From the NCBI GenBank assembly GCA_018651745.1, contig JABIDL010000041.1:26009-90008 (forward strand): DNA of 64,000 nt, given 5' to 3'. The translations under genes were made by a program, and so were the position numbers. This document shows, one piece after another, positions 37,505 through 46,441 of the stretch; the stretch's first letter is position 1, and each line of letters opens with the position of its first letter. Origin of the DNA: Candidatus Neomarinimicrobiota bacterium. GTDB lineage: Bacteria > Fidelibacterota > Marinisomatia > Marinisomatales > TCS55. A model generated the notes under the pieces. It was not told the origin of the DNA. It was given only the letters and a program-made list of their open reading frames with translations, and ran no database searches.

Positions 37505-39825
37505 AAACGCCCAATGAGCTAAAGCGCGTGTTTCCGCATTGGGAAATCACAAAAGATCTTATTGATCAGTGTATTGATATTATGCTAAACCTTCGGCAAA
37601 GCGGGCATCCGGGAGGATCGAGATCTAAAGTGCATGGAATGGTCGTAACATTGCTTTCAGGCGCAATGAGGTGGGATATTCGTGATGCGGGCAAGCGATT
37701 TGGAGACAGATTTGTGCTAGTTGCAGGTCACGCAAACCCTGTTGTATATGCAACGCTTGCTGTATTAAATGAAGCAATGAGAATCAAGTTTTCACAAACT
37801 TTCAATCCAAAATATTCACATTTTAAAGGCAAAGAATATCAACTTGTTTGGGAAGATTTATTAACTCTTCGGAATAATAAAGGACTTCCCGGTCACGCCG
37901 AAATGGAAGGTAAAACTCTATTCTTTAAATTTAATACAGGACCAAGTGGTCATGGGTCGCCCCCAGCTGCCGGAGAAGCGCTAGCATTAAAATTTGCGAA
38001 TGTCCCCGATATTAAAGTATTTGCATTTGAGGGTGAAGGTGGAATTACTACAGGAGCGACTCATGAGACGATCAACTCCGCATGGGGTTTGGGGCTTGGG
38101 AATTTAATTTATTTTTTAGATTGGAATGATTATGGAATTGACAAGCGTCCTTTTAGTTCAATTATGTACGGTACGCCGGAGGATTGGTTTGGCTCTCATG
38201 GCTGGCACGTCGAAGGTACGATGTATGGAGAAGATTGGGATTTGTTGACCCAAGCTTATTATAATTTATTGGTAGAAAATGCGAATCCTAATCAGCCAAA
38301 AATCCTTTATTCAAAAATGAGAAAAGGCAGAGGATATTATAAATATGATAATGAAAGTCATGGAGCAGCCCATAAGCGAAATTCAGAATTATTTTGGAAA
38401 ACAAAAGAAGATTTTTCTCAAAAATATAATATTGAATTTAACAATTTTGGTAGAAGTGCGCCGGAATCGAAAGAAGCACAAATTGAAGAAGCACAATCCC
38501 TGTTCAAATCTGTTTTCTCTGTGCTGGAAACGAACCAGCCATTAGTGGATTATCTGGCGGACACTTTGGTTGAACTCGGTGAGTCTGTCCCTAATTCTAT
38601 TGAGTCCTGTAAAATACAAGTTCAAGATTCTTTTCAGATTAAATCTATTATTGATGGCGAGAATCTGCCGGACGAATTATTTCTTAACCCTGGCGAAAAA
38701 AGTGCAAATCGCATTGGATTCTCAAAAGTTGCCAGTTATATCAACACGCGGGCAAATGAAAAAATCGGCCACCCGTTGGTTGTAGCTATGAGCGCAGATC
38801 TTGCTGATTCTACCAATATATCCGGATTTGCAAAAGGTTGGGGCTCTACAGAAGATTCCGGTTTTTTTGATCGGAATAAAAACCTAGATAGTCCGCTGAT
38901 GCCACAAGGAATTACGGAATTTACTAATGCTGGAATGATGGCCGGTCTCGCTACCGTTAATTTTTCTAAGGATCCATATTCAAACTTTAATGGATTTTAT
39001 GGAGCAATGAGCACGTACGGATCTTTTAGCTATTTAAAATACGGTCCGATTAGGCTTTTTAGCCAAATAGCTCAGGATTCTGATTTAAAAATTGGGAAAT
39101 TGATTTGGGTTGTGAGCCATTCCGGGCCAGAAACCGCGGAAGACAGTCGAACTCATTTTGGTATTTTTGCTACAGGCGTTACACAACTTTTCCCCGATGG
39201 TCACATTATTAATATTCATCCATGGGAACACAATGAAGTTGCTCCGGCATTTGCAGCGGCCCTGGATACAGATGTGCCCATCATTGCAATCCACTTAACT
39301 CGACCGTCTATTGAAATTCCCAACAGAAAGGCTCTTGGGATGGCTTCATGTTTGACAGCCGCTAAGGGCGCTTATATAATTAGAGATTACGATATAAATA
39401 AAAAAAAGGAAGGCGTTGTAATTGTCCGCGGAACCAGTTCCACTAATTCTATTGTTAAGTTACTTCCACATATTGCTGAAAATGGCCCCAATGTTAAAAT
39501 TGTTTCAGCTATATCGTGGGGACTTTTTCAAAGACAAACGGACTCATATAGAAAATCAATCATTTCAGAAAATGAATTGGCAGATTTGATGATTATAACA
39601 AATGGCGCAAAACGACTTATGCATAAATGGTCCACGAATAAAATGGTTGATGATTATTCTATAAGCTCCGATTGGGATAACCGTTGGCGAACAGGTGGAT
39701 CTTTGAATGAAATAATATCGGAAGCACATTTAGATCCTAATAATATTCTAAAAGGGATAGAGCTTTTTGCTAAAAACAGACAAAAGCGTCTTTCGCAACT
39801 CATATCAGAGATTCCAAAGAGTTAA
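37501..39825 (+). CDS. Divergent transketolase-like thiamine diphosphate enzyme
   Basis: This 774-residue protein is organised like transketolase, with an N-terminal ThDP module ([32 protein letters not shown]), a ThDP/Mg segment [20 protein letters not shown] followed by [10 protein letters not shown], and a C-terminal pyrimidine-binding module with [20 protein letters not shown], where the Glu should be the cofactor activator. It departs from textbook transketolase in having GEG instead of GDG, in length (about 660 is usual) and in the substrate-loop sequences. It could be a true transketolase or an E1-like or other 2-oxo-acid enzyme. It is coupled to uvrA by an ATGA overlap, an unusual partner. 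Confidence 0.75.
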   Translation: MKTPNELKRVFPHWEITKDLIDQCIDIMLNLRQSGHPGGSRSKVHGMVVTLLSGAMRWDIRDAGKRFGDRFVLVAGHANPVVYATLAVLNEAMRIKFSQTFNPKYSHFKGKEYQLVWEDLLTLRNNKGLPGHAEMEGKTLFFKFNTGPSGHGSPPAAGEALALKFANVPDIKVFAFEGEGGITTGATHETINSAWGLGLGNLIYFLDWNDYGIDKRPFSSIMYGTPEDWFGSHGWHVEGTMYGEDWDLLTQAYYNLLVENANPNQPKILYSKMRKGRGYYKYDNESHGAAHKRNSELFWKTKEDFSQKYNIEFNNFGRSAPESKEAQIEEAQSLFKSVFSVLETNQPLVDYLADTLVELGESVPNSIESCKIQVQDSFQIKSIIDGENLPDELFLNPGEKSANRIGFSKVASYINTRANEKIGHPLVVAMSADLADSTNISGFAKGWGSTEDSGFFDRNKNLDSPLMPQGITEFTNAGMMAGLATVNFSKDPYSNFNGFYGAMSTYGSFSYLKYGPIRLFSQIAQDSDLKIGKLIWVVSHSGPETAEDSRTHFGIFATGVTQLFPDGHIINIHPWEHNEVAPAFAAALDTDVPIIAIHLTRPSIEIPNRKALGMASCLTAAKGAYIIRDYDINKKKEGVVIVRGTSSTNSIVKLLPHIAENGPNVKIVSAISWGLFQRQTDSYRKSIISENELADLMIITNGAKRLMHKWSTNKMVDDYSISSDWDNRWRTGGSLNEIISEAHLDPNNILKGIELFAKNRQKRLSQLISEIPKS

Positions 39826-39913
39826 TTAAAGTCTTTACTTGGTGCCCCCACGGATCATTTTGTATCTTCTTGACTTGCAACTATGTCCAATTCAATCATT
39901 TCCTATATAATTC

Positions 39914-40939
39914 ATGACTGACACTTACATTACCGATCCTACTCGAATCGAAGACGATGTTGCTGTAGAATCAACACTGCGCCCTTCAAAGTTTGAAGAT
40001 TTTATTGGTCAGGAAGAATTAGTATCAAGCTTAAAACTTTACATCGAAGCAGCAAATAAAAGAGGTGAATCGCTAGACCATGTGCTACTGTTTGGGCCTC
40101 CCGGTCTCGGAAAAACAACTTTGGCAAATATAATATCCCGCGAACTTTCATCGGAATTAAAACTATCTTCCGGACCAGTACTTGAGCGTGCTGGAGATCT
40201 TGCGGGAATGCTTACAAATCTTCAACATCGGGATGTTTTTTTTATTGATGAAATCCACAGGTTGAATTCCGTAGTGGAAGAATATATGTATTCTGCAATG
40301 GAAGATTATCGAATTGAGATCATGATTGATAAAGGCCCAAGCGCCAGAAGCGTTCAGTTAAATTTGGAGCCTTTTACACTTGTTGGAGCAACGACTCGCC
40401 TGGGGAATATCACTTCCCCACTCAGAGATAGGTTTGGTGTTGTGCTTCGGGTGGATTATTATGATCATGATTCTCTATTTCAAATTGTAAATCGTTCAGC
40501 TGGAATACTAGAAGTGGATGTGGATGAAGATGGAGCCAAAGAAATTGGCAAAAGATCGCGCGGGACCCCCCGAATCGCAAACCGTATTTTACGTCGAACT
40601 CGCGACTATGCGGAAGTCAAAGCTGATGGTAAAATCACTCTTGATGTTGCAAAAAATTCTCTTGAATCGATGGGAATTGATGAAAATGGACTGGATGATA
40701 TGGATAGAAAAATATTATCAACTCTTATAGAAAAATTTCAAGGTGGACCAGTTGGCGGCAGCTCATTGTCTGTAGCAATTGGCGAAGATGCAACCACCAT
40801 TGAGGACGTGTACGAACCCTATTTAATAAAAGAAGGATTTATTCAACGGACATCCCGTGGGCGCATTGCCCAAGAGCGGGCGTTTAAGTTGTTGGGTAAA
40901 CCTCTATCTAAAAAACAACAGGAAAGGTTATTTGAATGA
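39914..40939 (+). CDS. ruvB: Holliday junction branch migration ATPase
   Basis: This 341-residue AAA+ helicase drives branch migration at Holliday junctions with RuvA. Walker A is [20 protein letters not shown], Walker B is [12 protein letters not shown], and sensor 1 is [20 protein letters not shown]. The C-terminal winged helix is [20 protein letters not shown], which together with [15 protein letters not shown] is nearly invariant in RuvB. It is the first gene of the coupled ruvB-queA-ispD-ispF-ispE series and overlaps queA by four bases. ruvA and ruvC are not in the window. Confidence 0.98.
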   Translation: MTDTYITDPTRIEDDVAVESTLRPSKFEDFIGQEELVSSLKLYIEAANKRGESLDHVLLFGPPGLGKTTLANIISRELSSELKLSSGPVLERAGDLAGMLTNLQHRDVFFIDEIHRLNSVVEEYMYSAMEDYRIEIMIDKGPSARSVQLNLEPFTLVGATTRLGNITSPLRDRFGVVLRVDYYDHDSLFQIVNRSAGILEVDVDEDGAKEIGKRSRGTPRIANRILRRTRDYAEVKADGKITLDVAKNSLESMGIDENGLDDMDRKILSTLIEKFQGGPVGGSSLSVAIGEDATTIEDVYEPYLIKEGFIQRTSRGRIAQERAFKLLGKPLSKKQQERLFE

Positions 40940-41988
40940 TTAGTAAAAAGAAGAAGTTTAAACTAACGGATTTTGATTATCAACTACCCAAAAAATATAT
41001 CGCTCAATATCCGGAGAAAAGGCGAGATCAGTCAAAATTGATGGTTGTACACCGAGACACGGGTGAAATTGAACATAAATTATTCAGCAACCTTGTTTCA
41101 TATACACGCAAAAATGATTTACTGATTACCAACAATACTCAGGTTTTTCCTGCGCGCCTTTTTGCCAGCAAAGATAGAACGGAAGCAAAAGTTGAAGTGT
41201 TTCTTTTAAGAGAGCTTGAAAATGATCTTTGGGAAGTGATGGTGCGTCCGGCAAGAAAAGTTAGAATCGGGAATAAATTGATGTTTACCAAAAAATTCCA
41301 CTGCGATGTTATTGATAATACAGTTTCTGGTGGCCGAGTAGTAAGATTTGAATATGACGGAGATCATATTTACAATATTATTGACCGAGTTGGCATTTCA
41401 CCCCTTCCACCCTATATTACGAGAGACCCGGAACCAATGGATAAAAAACGGTATCAAACTGTTTTCGCCAAAGAGCGCGGTGCTGTTGCGGCGCCAACGG
41501 CGGGGTTGCATTTTACCCAAGGGTTATTGAATCGGTTTGAAAAGAAAGGTGTAAAACATGCGAATGTAACACTTCATATTGGCTTAGGAACATTTCGACC
41601 AGTTCAAGTGGAAGATTTGAACCGACATCAGATGGATTCGGAATACTTTGAGGTTACACCGAAGACCGCACTCAAAATCAATGAAACAAAAAAGAAGCGC
41701 AGACGAGTATTTGCTGTTGGGACGTCAACAGTTCGTGCACTTGAAACAGTCGTTGTGTCGGGATTCCAAATTACTCCTAAGCGCGGTTGGACGGACAAAT
41801 TCATCTATCCACCGTACGACTTTAAAATGGTAGATGGTATGGTCACTAATTTTCATCAGCCCAAAAGCACCCTTATTATGATGGTATCAGCTTTTGCCGG
41901 ACGTGATCTTATTATGAAAGCCTATCGGGAAGCTAAAAAGAACGATTATCGCTTTTTGAGCTATGGCGATGCGATGCTTATTATCTAA
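40936..41988 (+). CDS. queA: S-adenosylmethionine:tRNA ribosyltransferase-isomerase
   Basis: This 350-residue enzyme of queuosine biosynthesis adds the ribosyl moiety of SAM to preQ1 at tRNA position 34. Characteristic segments are [20 protein letters not shown] near the start, [27 protein letters not shown] and [32 protein letters not shown] and [20 protein letters not shown]. The length is normal. ATGA overlap with ruvB; the stop TAATG shares a base with the ispD start. ruvB-queA linkage is widespread in bacteria. Confidence 0.97.
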   Translation: MISKKKKFKLTDFDYQLPKKYIAQYPEKRRDQSKLMVVHRDTGEIEHKLFSNLVSYTRKNDLLITNNTQVFPARLFASKDRTEAKVEVFLLRELENDLWEVMVRPARKVRIGNKLMFTKKFHCDVIDNTVSGGRVVRFEYDGDHIYNIIDRVGISPLPPYITRDPEPMDKKRYQTVFAKERGAVAAPTAGLHFTQGLLNRFEKKGVKHANVTLHIGLGTFRPVQVEDLNRHQMDSEYFEVTPKTALKINETKKKRRRVFAVGTSTVRALETVVVSGFQITPKRGWTDKFIYPPYDFKMVDGMVTNFHQPKSTLIMMVSAFAGRDLIMKAYREAKKNDYRFLSYGDAMLII

Positions 41989-42671
41989 TGGTTTTTCCGG
42001 GTAAAGTGGGTGCTGTAATCCCGGCGGCAGGATCTGGGAAACGATTTGGCGAAAAGAAACAGTTCAAACAACTTGGTCGCCGACCACTTCTTTATAAAAC
42101 TCTTAAACCGTTTCTTGATTGTGATCTTGTCAGAGAAGTCGCAGTGGTTGTTCCCGAAGAAGATGTTGTTCAGATTCATCGCGAAATAAAATCAATTTCA
42201 AGCGCAACTAATTTATTTGTTGTGGCTGGTGGCAACTTGCGACAAAATTCTGTTCAAAGTGGCATTTTGGCCCTTTCTGAGGATTGTAGCTTAATCTGTA
42301 TTCACGATTGTGCCCGTCCGTTTGTTACTGAGGAAATGATTATTAGCACTATCAATGGATGCGAAGATACTGATGGATGTATTATTGCTGAGCCCTCAAT
42401 AGATACTGTTAAAAAAATTCAAAATGGATTTGTTGAAAAAACATTAGATCGAAAATATATATGGCTTGCCCAAACTCCACAAACTTTTCATAGAGATATT
42501 TTAATTAAGGCTCTTGAAAACGCACAGAATAATGAGATTATCGCTACCGACGAATCTTCATTAGTTGAGCGTATTGGTGGTAAGGTAAAAGTAATTGAAG
42601 GATTGCCTGGAAATAAAAAGATTACAAACCAACTGGATTGGAAAATTCTTGAGGCAGGAATCATTGATTAA
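41988..42671 (+). CDS. ispD: 2-C-methyl-D-erythritol 4-phosphate cytidylyltransferase
   Basis: This 227-residue third enzyme of the MEP isoprenoid pathway attaches CMP to methylerythritol phosphate. The nucleotide-binding loop is GAVIPAAGSGKRFGEKKQFK, followed by VVPEEDV, CIHDCARPFVTEEMI, AEPSIDTVKK and WLAQTPQTFHRDIL, TDESSLVERIGGKVKVIEG. All are standard. The start shares a base with the queA stop. The ispF gene begins inside its last codons but in another frame, so this is two genes, not an IspDF fusion. Confidence 0.97.
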   Translation: MVFPGKVGAVIPAAGSGKRFGEKKQFKQLGRRPLLYKTLKPFLDCDLVREVAVVVPEEDVVQIHREIKSISSATNLFVVAGGNLRQNSVQSGILALSEDCSLICIHDCARPFVTEEMIISTINGCEDTDGCIIAEPSIDTVKKIQNGFVEKTLDRKYIWLAQTPQTFHRDILIKALENAQNNEIIATDESSLVERIGGKVKVIEGLPGNKKITNQLDWKILEAGIID

Positions 42672-43140
42672 ATCTGGAATAGGATTTGATGTTCATGCCT
42701 TAGCCGATGGCGAAACCTTTATTATTGGCGGGGTAGATATTAAATCGGAAAAAGGTTCAGTTGGCCACTCGGACGGCGATGCTCTTATTCATGCGATTGT
42801 AGATGCTATTCTAGGTGCTGCCGGGTTGGGAGATATTGGGAATTTGTTCCCCAGTAAAGACGATCGGTGGAAAAATGTTGATAGTAAGCAGTTCCTTTCA
42901 CGCACTTTGAAAGAAATAGAAAAATCAAGCTTAGAAATCGTTCATATAGATAGCACAATCATCCTAGAAAAACCAAATTTAGCCGAATATATTCCGCAGA
43001 TGCGTTATCAAATTGCCTATACTTTAAGGGTTGATGAAACTTCGGTGTCTGTGAAAGCAACTACCACAGACAAACTAGGGATTATCGGCAAAGGAGAAGG
43101 TGTCGCTGCTATGGCCATTGCCACCCTCTCTTCAATCTGA
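42664..43140 (+). CDS. ispF: 2-C-methyl-D-erythritol 2,4-cyclodiphosphate synthase
   Basis: This is the fifth enzyme of the MEP pathway, converting CDP-methylerythritol 2-phosphate to the cyclodiphosphate. With the TTG at 42664 the protein has 158 residues, exactly the family length, and starts just before SGIGFDVHALADGETFIIGG, which carries the metal-binding Asp and His. GHSDGDALIHAIVDAILGAA and VSVKATTTDKLGIIGKGEG complete the signature. A farther ATG at 42595 gives 23 extra residues inside ispD that match no IspF. The TTG start overlaps the ispD stop by eight bases, so coupling is likely. Confidence 0.95.
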   Translation: MIKSGIGFDVHALADGETFIIGGVDIKSEKGSVGHSDGDALIHAIVDAILGAAGLGDIGNLFPSKDDRWKNVDSKQFLSRTLKEIEKSSLEIVHIDSTIILEKPNLAEYIPQMRYQIAYTLRVDETSVSVKATTTDKLGIIGKGEGVAAMAIATLSSI

Positions 43141-43145
43141 TCATT

Positions 43146-43985
43146 ATGAATTCCTTGTCATTCCTAGCTCGCGCCAAGGTTAACATTGGTTTAAAAATCC
43201 TCAGGCGACGCGAAGATGGCTATCACACCATTTCTACTCTTTTCCAAGAAATGGATTTTCATGATACAATACACATCAGCATGGAAAGCTCAGCCTTTTC
43301 GCTTACCACAAATTCCCCATCAATCCCGACTGACGAAACCAACATTTGCTACAAAGCATGGAAAACTCTAAAGGATACATATCCAAAGGTTGGTGGTATT
43401 TCAATTTATATTGATAAGCAAATTCCTGTAGGATCGGGTCTTGGTGGCGGATCGTCTAACGCAGCAGCTGTTGTGAAGGGGTTGAATAAACTATATCATA
43501 TTGGATTGACCAAAGAAAACCTAAATAAATTGGCAGTAAAGATTGGGTCCGATGTCCCCTTTTTTATTTGTGGTGGAACTCAGGTTGGTGATGGAGTTGG
43601 TGAAAAACTTACTCCTATTCAACAGAAGATTAGAGGGACATATCTTTTAGTTGTTCCATCATTTACAATCAGTACATCTTGGGCATATGGGCAAGTTAAA
43701 AACTCATTGGAGAACAAGAATCAGACAACTAACTTCGCCGACCTTTTAGAAAGGGAACCTATTCCTTTCAAGCTGTTTGAGAATGAATTCGAAGATGTGG
43801 TAATTCCTGCATATCCAGAAATTGGCGACATTAAATCCAGAATGATAGCGTCTGGTGCAGTGTTTGCGAGTTTGTCGGGTAGCGGTTCGACTGTGTTTGG
43901 AATTTTCAGCGACGAAACTTTAGCATTAGAAGCGGATCGAAAGTTCAAACCACAGTATCGTACTGTTCTCACCCACCCAGTTTAA
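43146..43985 (+). CDS. ispE: 4-diphosphocytidyl-2-C-methyl-D-erythritol kinase
   Basis: This 279-residue GHMP kinase is the fourth enzyme of the MEP pathway. The ATP-binding loop is IPVGSGLGGGSSNAAAVVKG, after ARAKVNIGLKILRRREDGYH near the start. KIGSDVPFFICGG and SGAVFASLSGSGSTVFGIF are typical of IspE. Five bases separate it from ispF. Together ispD, ispF and ispE give three consecutive MEP steps in one cluster, followed by the tRNA pair. Confidence 0.96.
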   Translation: MNSLSFLARAKVNIGLKILRRREDGYHTISTLFQEMDFHDTIHISMESSAFSLTTNSPSIPTDETNICYKAWKTLKDTYPKVGGISIYIDKQIPVGSGLGGGSSNAAAVVKGLNKLYHIGLTKENLNKLAVKIGSDVPFFICGGTQVGDGVGEKLTPIQQKIRGTYLLVVPSFTISTSWAYGQVKNSLENKNQTTNFADLLEREPIPFKLFENEFEDVVIPAYPEIGDIKSRMIASGAVFASLSGSGSTVFGIFSDETLALEADRKFKPQYRTVLTHPV

Positions 43986-44030
43986 TATCCAGATTATCAG
44001 AATTTTTCATCTTCATTAAGTAGGGCCTAT

Positions 44031-44101
44031 TGGGATATTATTTGATGGAAAAATCCGGATTGCTAGTCCGGCTAATGGTGGTTCGAATCCACTCTTCCCA
44101 A
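44031..44101 (+). tRNA. tRNA-like gene with GCU anticodon, unusual structure
   Basis: The anticodon arm is perfect: CCGGA (44055-44059), a seven-base loop with anticodon GCT at 44062-44064, and TCCGG (44067-44071). The T arm is also good (GGTGG, TTCGAAT, CCACT). GCU would read serine AGC/AGU codons, but the variable region is only five bases (CTAAT), whereas bacterial tRNA-Ser has a long arm. The acceptor ends TGGGATA and CTTCCCA pair only in the first five positions. The D arm is weak (ATTT/AAAA, three pairs). It may be a degenerate or minimal tRNA-Ser, or a pseudo-tRNA. It sits four bases before tRNA-Gln. CCA is not encoded. Confidence 0.5.
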
Positions 44102-44105
44102 CTAT

Positions 44106-44176
44106 TGCCGGGTCGTCTAAGGGCAGGACCGCGGCCTTTGACGCCGTTAATCTTGGTTCGAATCCAAGCCCGGCAA
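44106..44176 (+). tRNA. tRNA-Gln (anticodon UUG)
   Basis: A complete cloverleaf can be drawn. Acceptor TGCCGGG pairs with CCCGGCA, D stem GTCT with GGAC, and anticodon stem GCGGC with GCCGT around loop CTTTGAC (anticodon TTG, reading CAA). The T arm is CTTGG, TTCGAAT, CCAAG. The discriminator is A and CCA is not encoded. It lies between ispE and prs, a placement seen in many bacteria. Confidence 0.95.
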
Positions 44177-44190
44177 CTAAAGAAAACATT

Positions 44191-45138
44191 ATGAGTGAAA
44201 GAAAACTAAAAATATTTTCAGGACGTAGCAATCCCGAACTTGCTAAGGGCATTGCCGATCAACTGAATCTGTCACTTGGCGATATTTCTATAAAAAATTT
44301 CGCAGATGGTGAACTCTGGATAAAATTTGAAGAGAATATTCGTGGAGATGATGTTTTCATTATTCAATCCACAAATTCTCCAGCGCAAAACATTCTTGAG
44401 CTTACGTTAATGCTGGATGCTGCTGTGAGAGCTTCTGCCCAACGAGTTACAGCAGTCGTTCCATATTTTGGTTATGGGAGGCAAGACAGAAAAGACCAGC
44501 CAAGAGTTCCTATTTCTTCGCGTGTATTGGTAGATATGTTTACGGCCGCAGGCGCCAATCGATTAATTTCAATGGATTTACATTCCACACAAATCCAGGG
44601 GTTTGCTTCTATTCCTTTTGATCATTTATACAGCCGAATGGTTCTTTTAGAGGAAATAAAAAAATTAGAATTAGAAAAGGACAACTGTGTTGTGCTTGCT
44701 CCTGACGTTGGGTCTGCTTTGATGAGTCAGGCATATGCCAAGAGATTGGGGATGCACTTCGCTTTGATTGAGAAGAGACGATATGAACATAACCGAGCCG
44801 AGGTTACTCATTTAATTGGCGATTTAAAAGACAGACATGTTTTAATCATTGATGATATGATAGACACAGCGGGCACGACGGTCAATGCGGCTACCGCAGC
44901 AAAAGAAAATGGCGCAAAATCTGTTACTGCGATTGCAACGCATGCCATTTTATCGGGTCCAGCAGTTGAAAGAATTAAAGAGTCAAATATTTCTAACCTT
45001 ATTGTAACGGATACTTTAGAAATACCTGAAGACAAAAAAATGGAACAAATGAAAATAATCACAGTCTCCCAAATATTTGGGCAGGCAATTCAACGAATTC
45101 ACACAGGCGAATCGGTCAGTGCCCTGTTTGAATTTTAA
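44191..45138 (+). CDS. prs: Ribose-phosphate pyrophosphokinase
   Basis: This 315-residue enzyme makes PRPP from ribose 5-phosphate and ATP for nucleotide, histidine and tryptophan synthesis. Landmarks are LKIFSGRSNPELAKGIADQL near the start, FADGELWIKFEENIRGDDVF, VVPYFGYGRQDRKDQPRVPI, the SMDLHSTQIQGF metal site and the PRPP loop VLIIDDMIDTAGTTVNAA. The gene starts 14 bases after tRNA-Gln and is followed by rplY after 14 bases. All motifs and the length are normal. Confidence 0.98.
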   Translation: MSERKLKIFSGRSNPELAKGIADQLNLSLGDISIKNFADGELWIKFEENIRGDDVFIIQSTNSPAQNILELTLMLDAAVRASAQRVTAVVPYFGYGRQDRKDQPRVPISSRVLVDMFTAAGANRLISMDLHSTQIQGFASIPFDHLYSRMVLLEEIKKLELEKDNCVVLAPDVGSALMSQAYAKRLGMHFALIEKRRYEHNRAEVTHLIGDLKDRHVLIIDDMIDTAGTTVNAATAAKENGAKSVTAIATHAILSGPAVERIKESNISNLIVTDTLEIPEDKKMEQMKIITVSQIFGQAIQRIHTGESVSALFEF

Positions 45139-45152
45139 AAAGGAGCGATCTC

Positions 45153-45872
45153 ATGGCCAATTATACTGAATTAGATCTTGAAATACGTGAAACACTTGGA
45201 AGCGTAGCATCGAAAACGCTTCGATCTGAAGGAAAAATTCCTGCGAATTTTTATTTTCATGGCGAGGATAACCAAAACCTCGTTTTAGACAAAGGGGTTT
45301 TTCATAAAGCCATTCAAAGTGGAAGTCATATATTTGAGGTTGAACTTGAAGGCAGAAAACGGCACGTTATGGTTAAATCAGTGCAATATCATCCCGTGAC
45401 TGAAGAAATAATACATATTGATCTTCAGGGTGTCCATATGAGCGAAAAAATTGGTATTTCAATCCCAATTATACTTGAAGGAGAATCCCTAGGAGTAAAA
45501 GATGGTGGTGGTGTTCTTATGCAAAATTTGTCTACTTTGGACATTCAATGCCTTCCGTCAGACGTGCCGGAGAATGTAGTTATGGATATAACTGATTTGG
45601 ACATCAACCAAAACTTTACTGTCAATGATATTTCGCTGGGAGATGAGATCGAAATTATTAATCCCGGAGATACTACAGTTGTAACAATTCAACCTCCGGT
45701 CACCGAAGTTGAACTCGAACTTCCGGAAGAAGAACTCGCAGAAGGTGAAGAACCCGAGGATGGTGAAGATGTTGTTGATGGTGAAAAGGTCAAAGAAGGA
45801 GATGACCCGAGCGAAAGAGCTTCCAAGCAAGAATTTTCTGATGATAAAAAGGAAGCTAAAGAGAAGCCATGA
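45153..45872 (+). CDS. rplY: 50S ribosomal protein L25 (CTC family) with acidic tail
   Basis: This 239-residue L25/general stress protein CTC binds 5S rRNA. The N-terminal L25 domain shows REGKIPANFYFHG-like sequence (here SEGKIPANFYFHGEDN) and KSVQYHPVTEEIIHIDLQGV. The second beta domain carries LSTLDIQCLPSDVPENVVMD. The last 50 or so residues are a low-complexity acidic tail (ELEEEL- and GEEPEDGED-type), common in CTC proteins. It has a good ribosome binding site (AAAGGAG) and an ATGA overlap with pth. The L25-pth pairing is common in bacteria. Confidence 0.94.
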   Translation: MANYTELDLEIRETLGSVASKTLRSEGKIPANFYFHGEDNQNLVLDKGVFHKAIQSGSHIFEVELEGRKRHVMVKSVQYHPVTEEIIHIDLQGVHMSEKIGISIPIILEGESLGVKDGGGVLMQNLSTLDIQCLPSDVPENVVMDITDLDINQNFTVNDISLGDEIEIINPGDTTVVTIQPPVTEVELELPEEELAEGEEPEDGEDVVDGEKVKEGDDPSERASKQEFSDDKKEAKEKP

Positions 45873-46441
45873 TCGCCTTTGTAGGGCTTGGGAATCCTGG
45901 AAATGAATATGCAGACACAAAACATAATGCAGGCTTTTGGGTGGTGGATGAATTGTCCAGGCGTTGGGGTTGTCGGTTTTCACCGGGCATCGGGGATTAC
46001 GTATATGCAGAATCTAAAAAATTCGATTCGTTACTTATGAAGCCTACCACTGGAATGAATGTAAGCGGAGGCGCTGTGAACCACTTTGTCAGTGAATTTG
46101 GCATGTCTATTTCTGATTTACACATTGTTGTGGATGATGTTGATTTGCCGCTTGGTACAATCCGAATCCGCCCCAAAGGTGGCGATGGTTGTCATAGGGG
46201 CATGGAATCTGTGATTTATAGCTTAGGGATCACAAATTTTCCTCGGCTGAGAATTGGCGTGGCAGCGAGCGACCAAAAACGTCCCGCTGAATCGTATGTG
46301 TTAAAAGCTTTCAGAAACAAGGATTTACTTGATGCAGCCGAATCAGTTCAAATCGCAGCTGATGCAGCAGAATCAATTATTCGTAATGGAATTAATAACA
46401 CAATGAACCATTATAACTCAAAAAAGAAAGATGAAGCATGA
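45869..46441 (+). CDS. pth: Peptidyl-tRNA hydrolase
   Basis: This 190-residue enzyme recycles peptidyl-tRNA released from stalled ribosomes. Signature segments are [20 protein letters not shown], with the catalytic His in [41 protein letters not shown] and [16 protein letters not shown]. It overlaps rplY and hppA by four bases on each side, so it is fully embedded in the prs-rplY-pth-hppA unit. Confidence 0.97.
   Translation: MIAFVGLGNPGNEYADTKHNAGFWVVDELSRRWGCRFSPGIGDYVYAESKKFDSLLMKPTTGMNVSGGAVNHFVSEFGMSISDLHIVVDDVDLPLGTIRIRPKGGDGCHRGMESVIYSLGITNFPRLRIGVAASDQKRPAESYVLKAFRNKDLLDAAESVQIAADAAESIIRNGINNTMNHYNSKKKDEA

Noticed and set aside
39841-39913. A sigma-70-like promoter before ruvB (TTGACT and TATAAT)
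   Set aside because: The two hexamers are about 30 bases apart, too far for a standard promoter, and the -10-like box sits almost on the start codon.
42595-42663. Possible N-terminal extension of IspF or an IspDF fusion
   Set aside because: The ispD and ispF frames differ. The extension before TTG 42664 is ispD sequence in another frame and matches no IspF. The TTG start gives the normal 158-residue length.
44016-44252. Minus-strand open frame across the tRNA pair
   Set aside because: It contains GFEPR/GFEP-type patterns that are the known antisense shadow of tRNA T arms, so it is not a gene.
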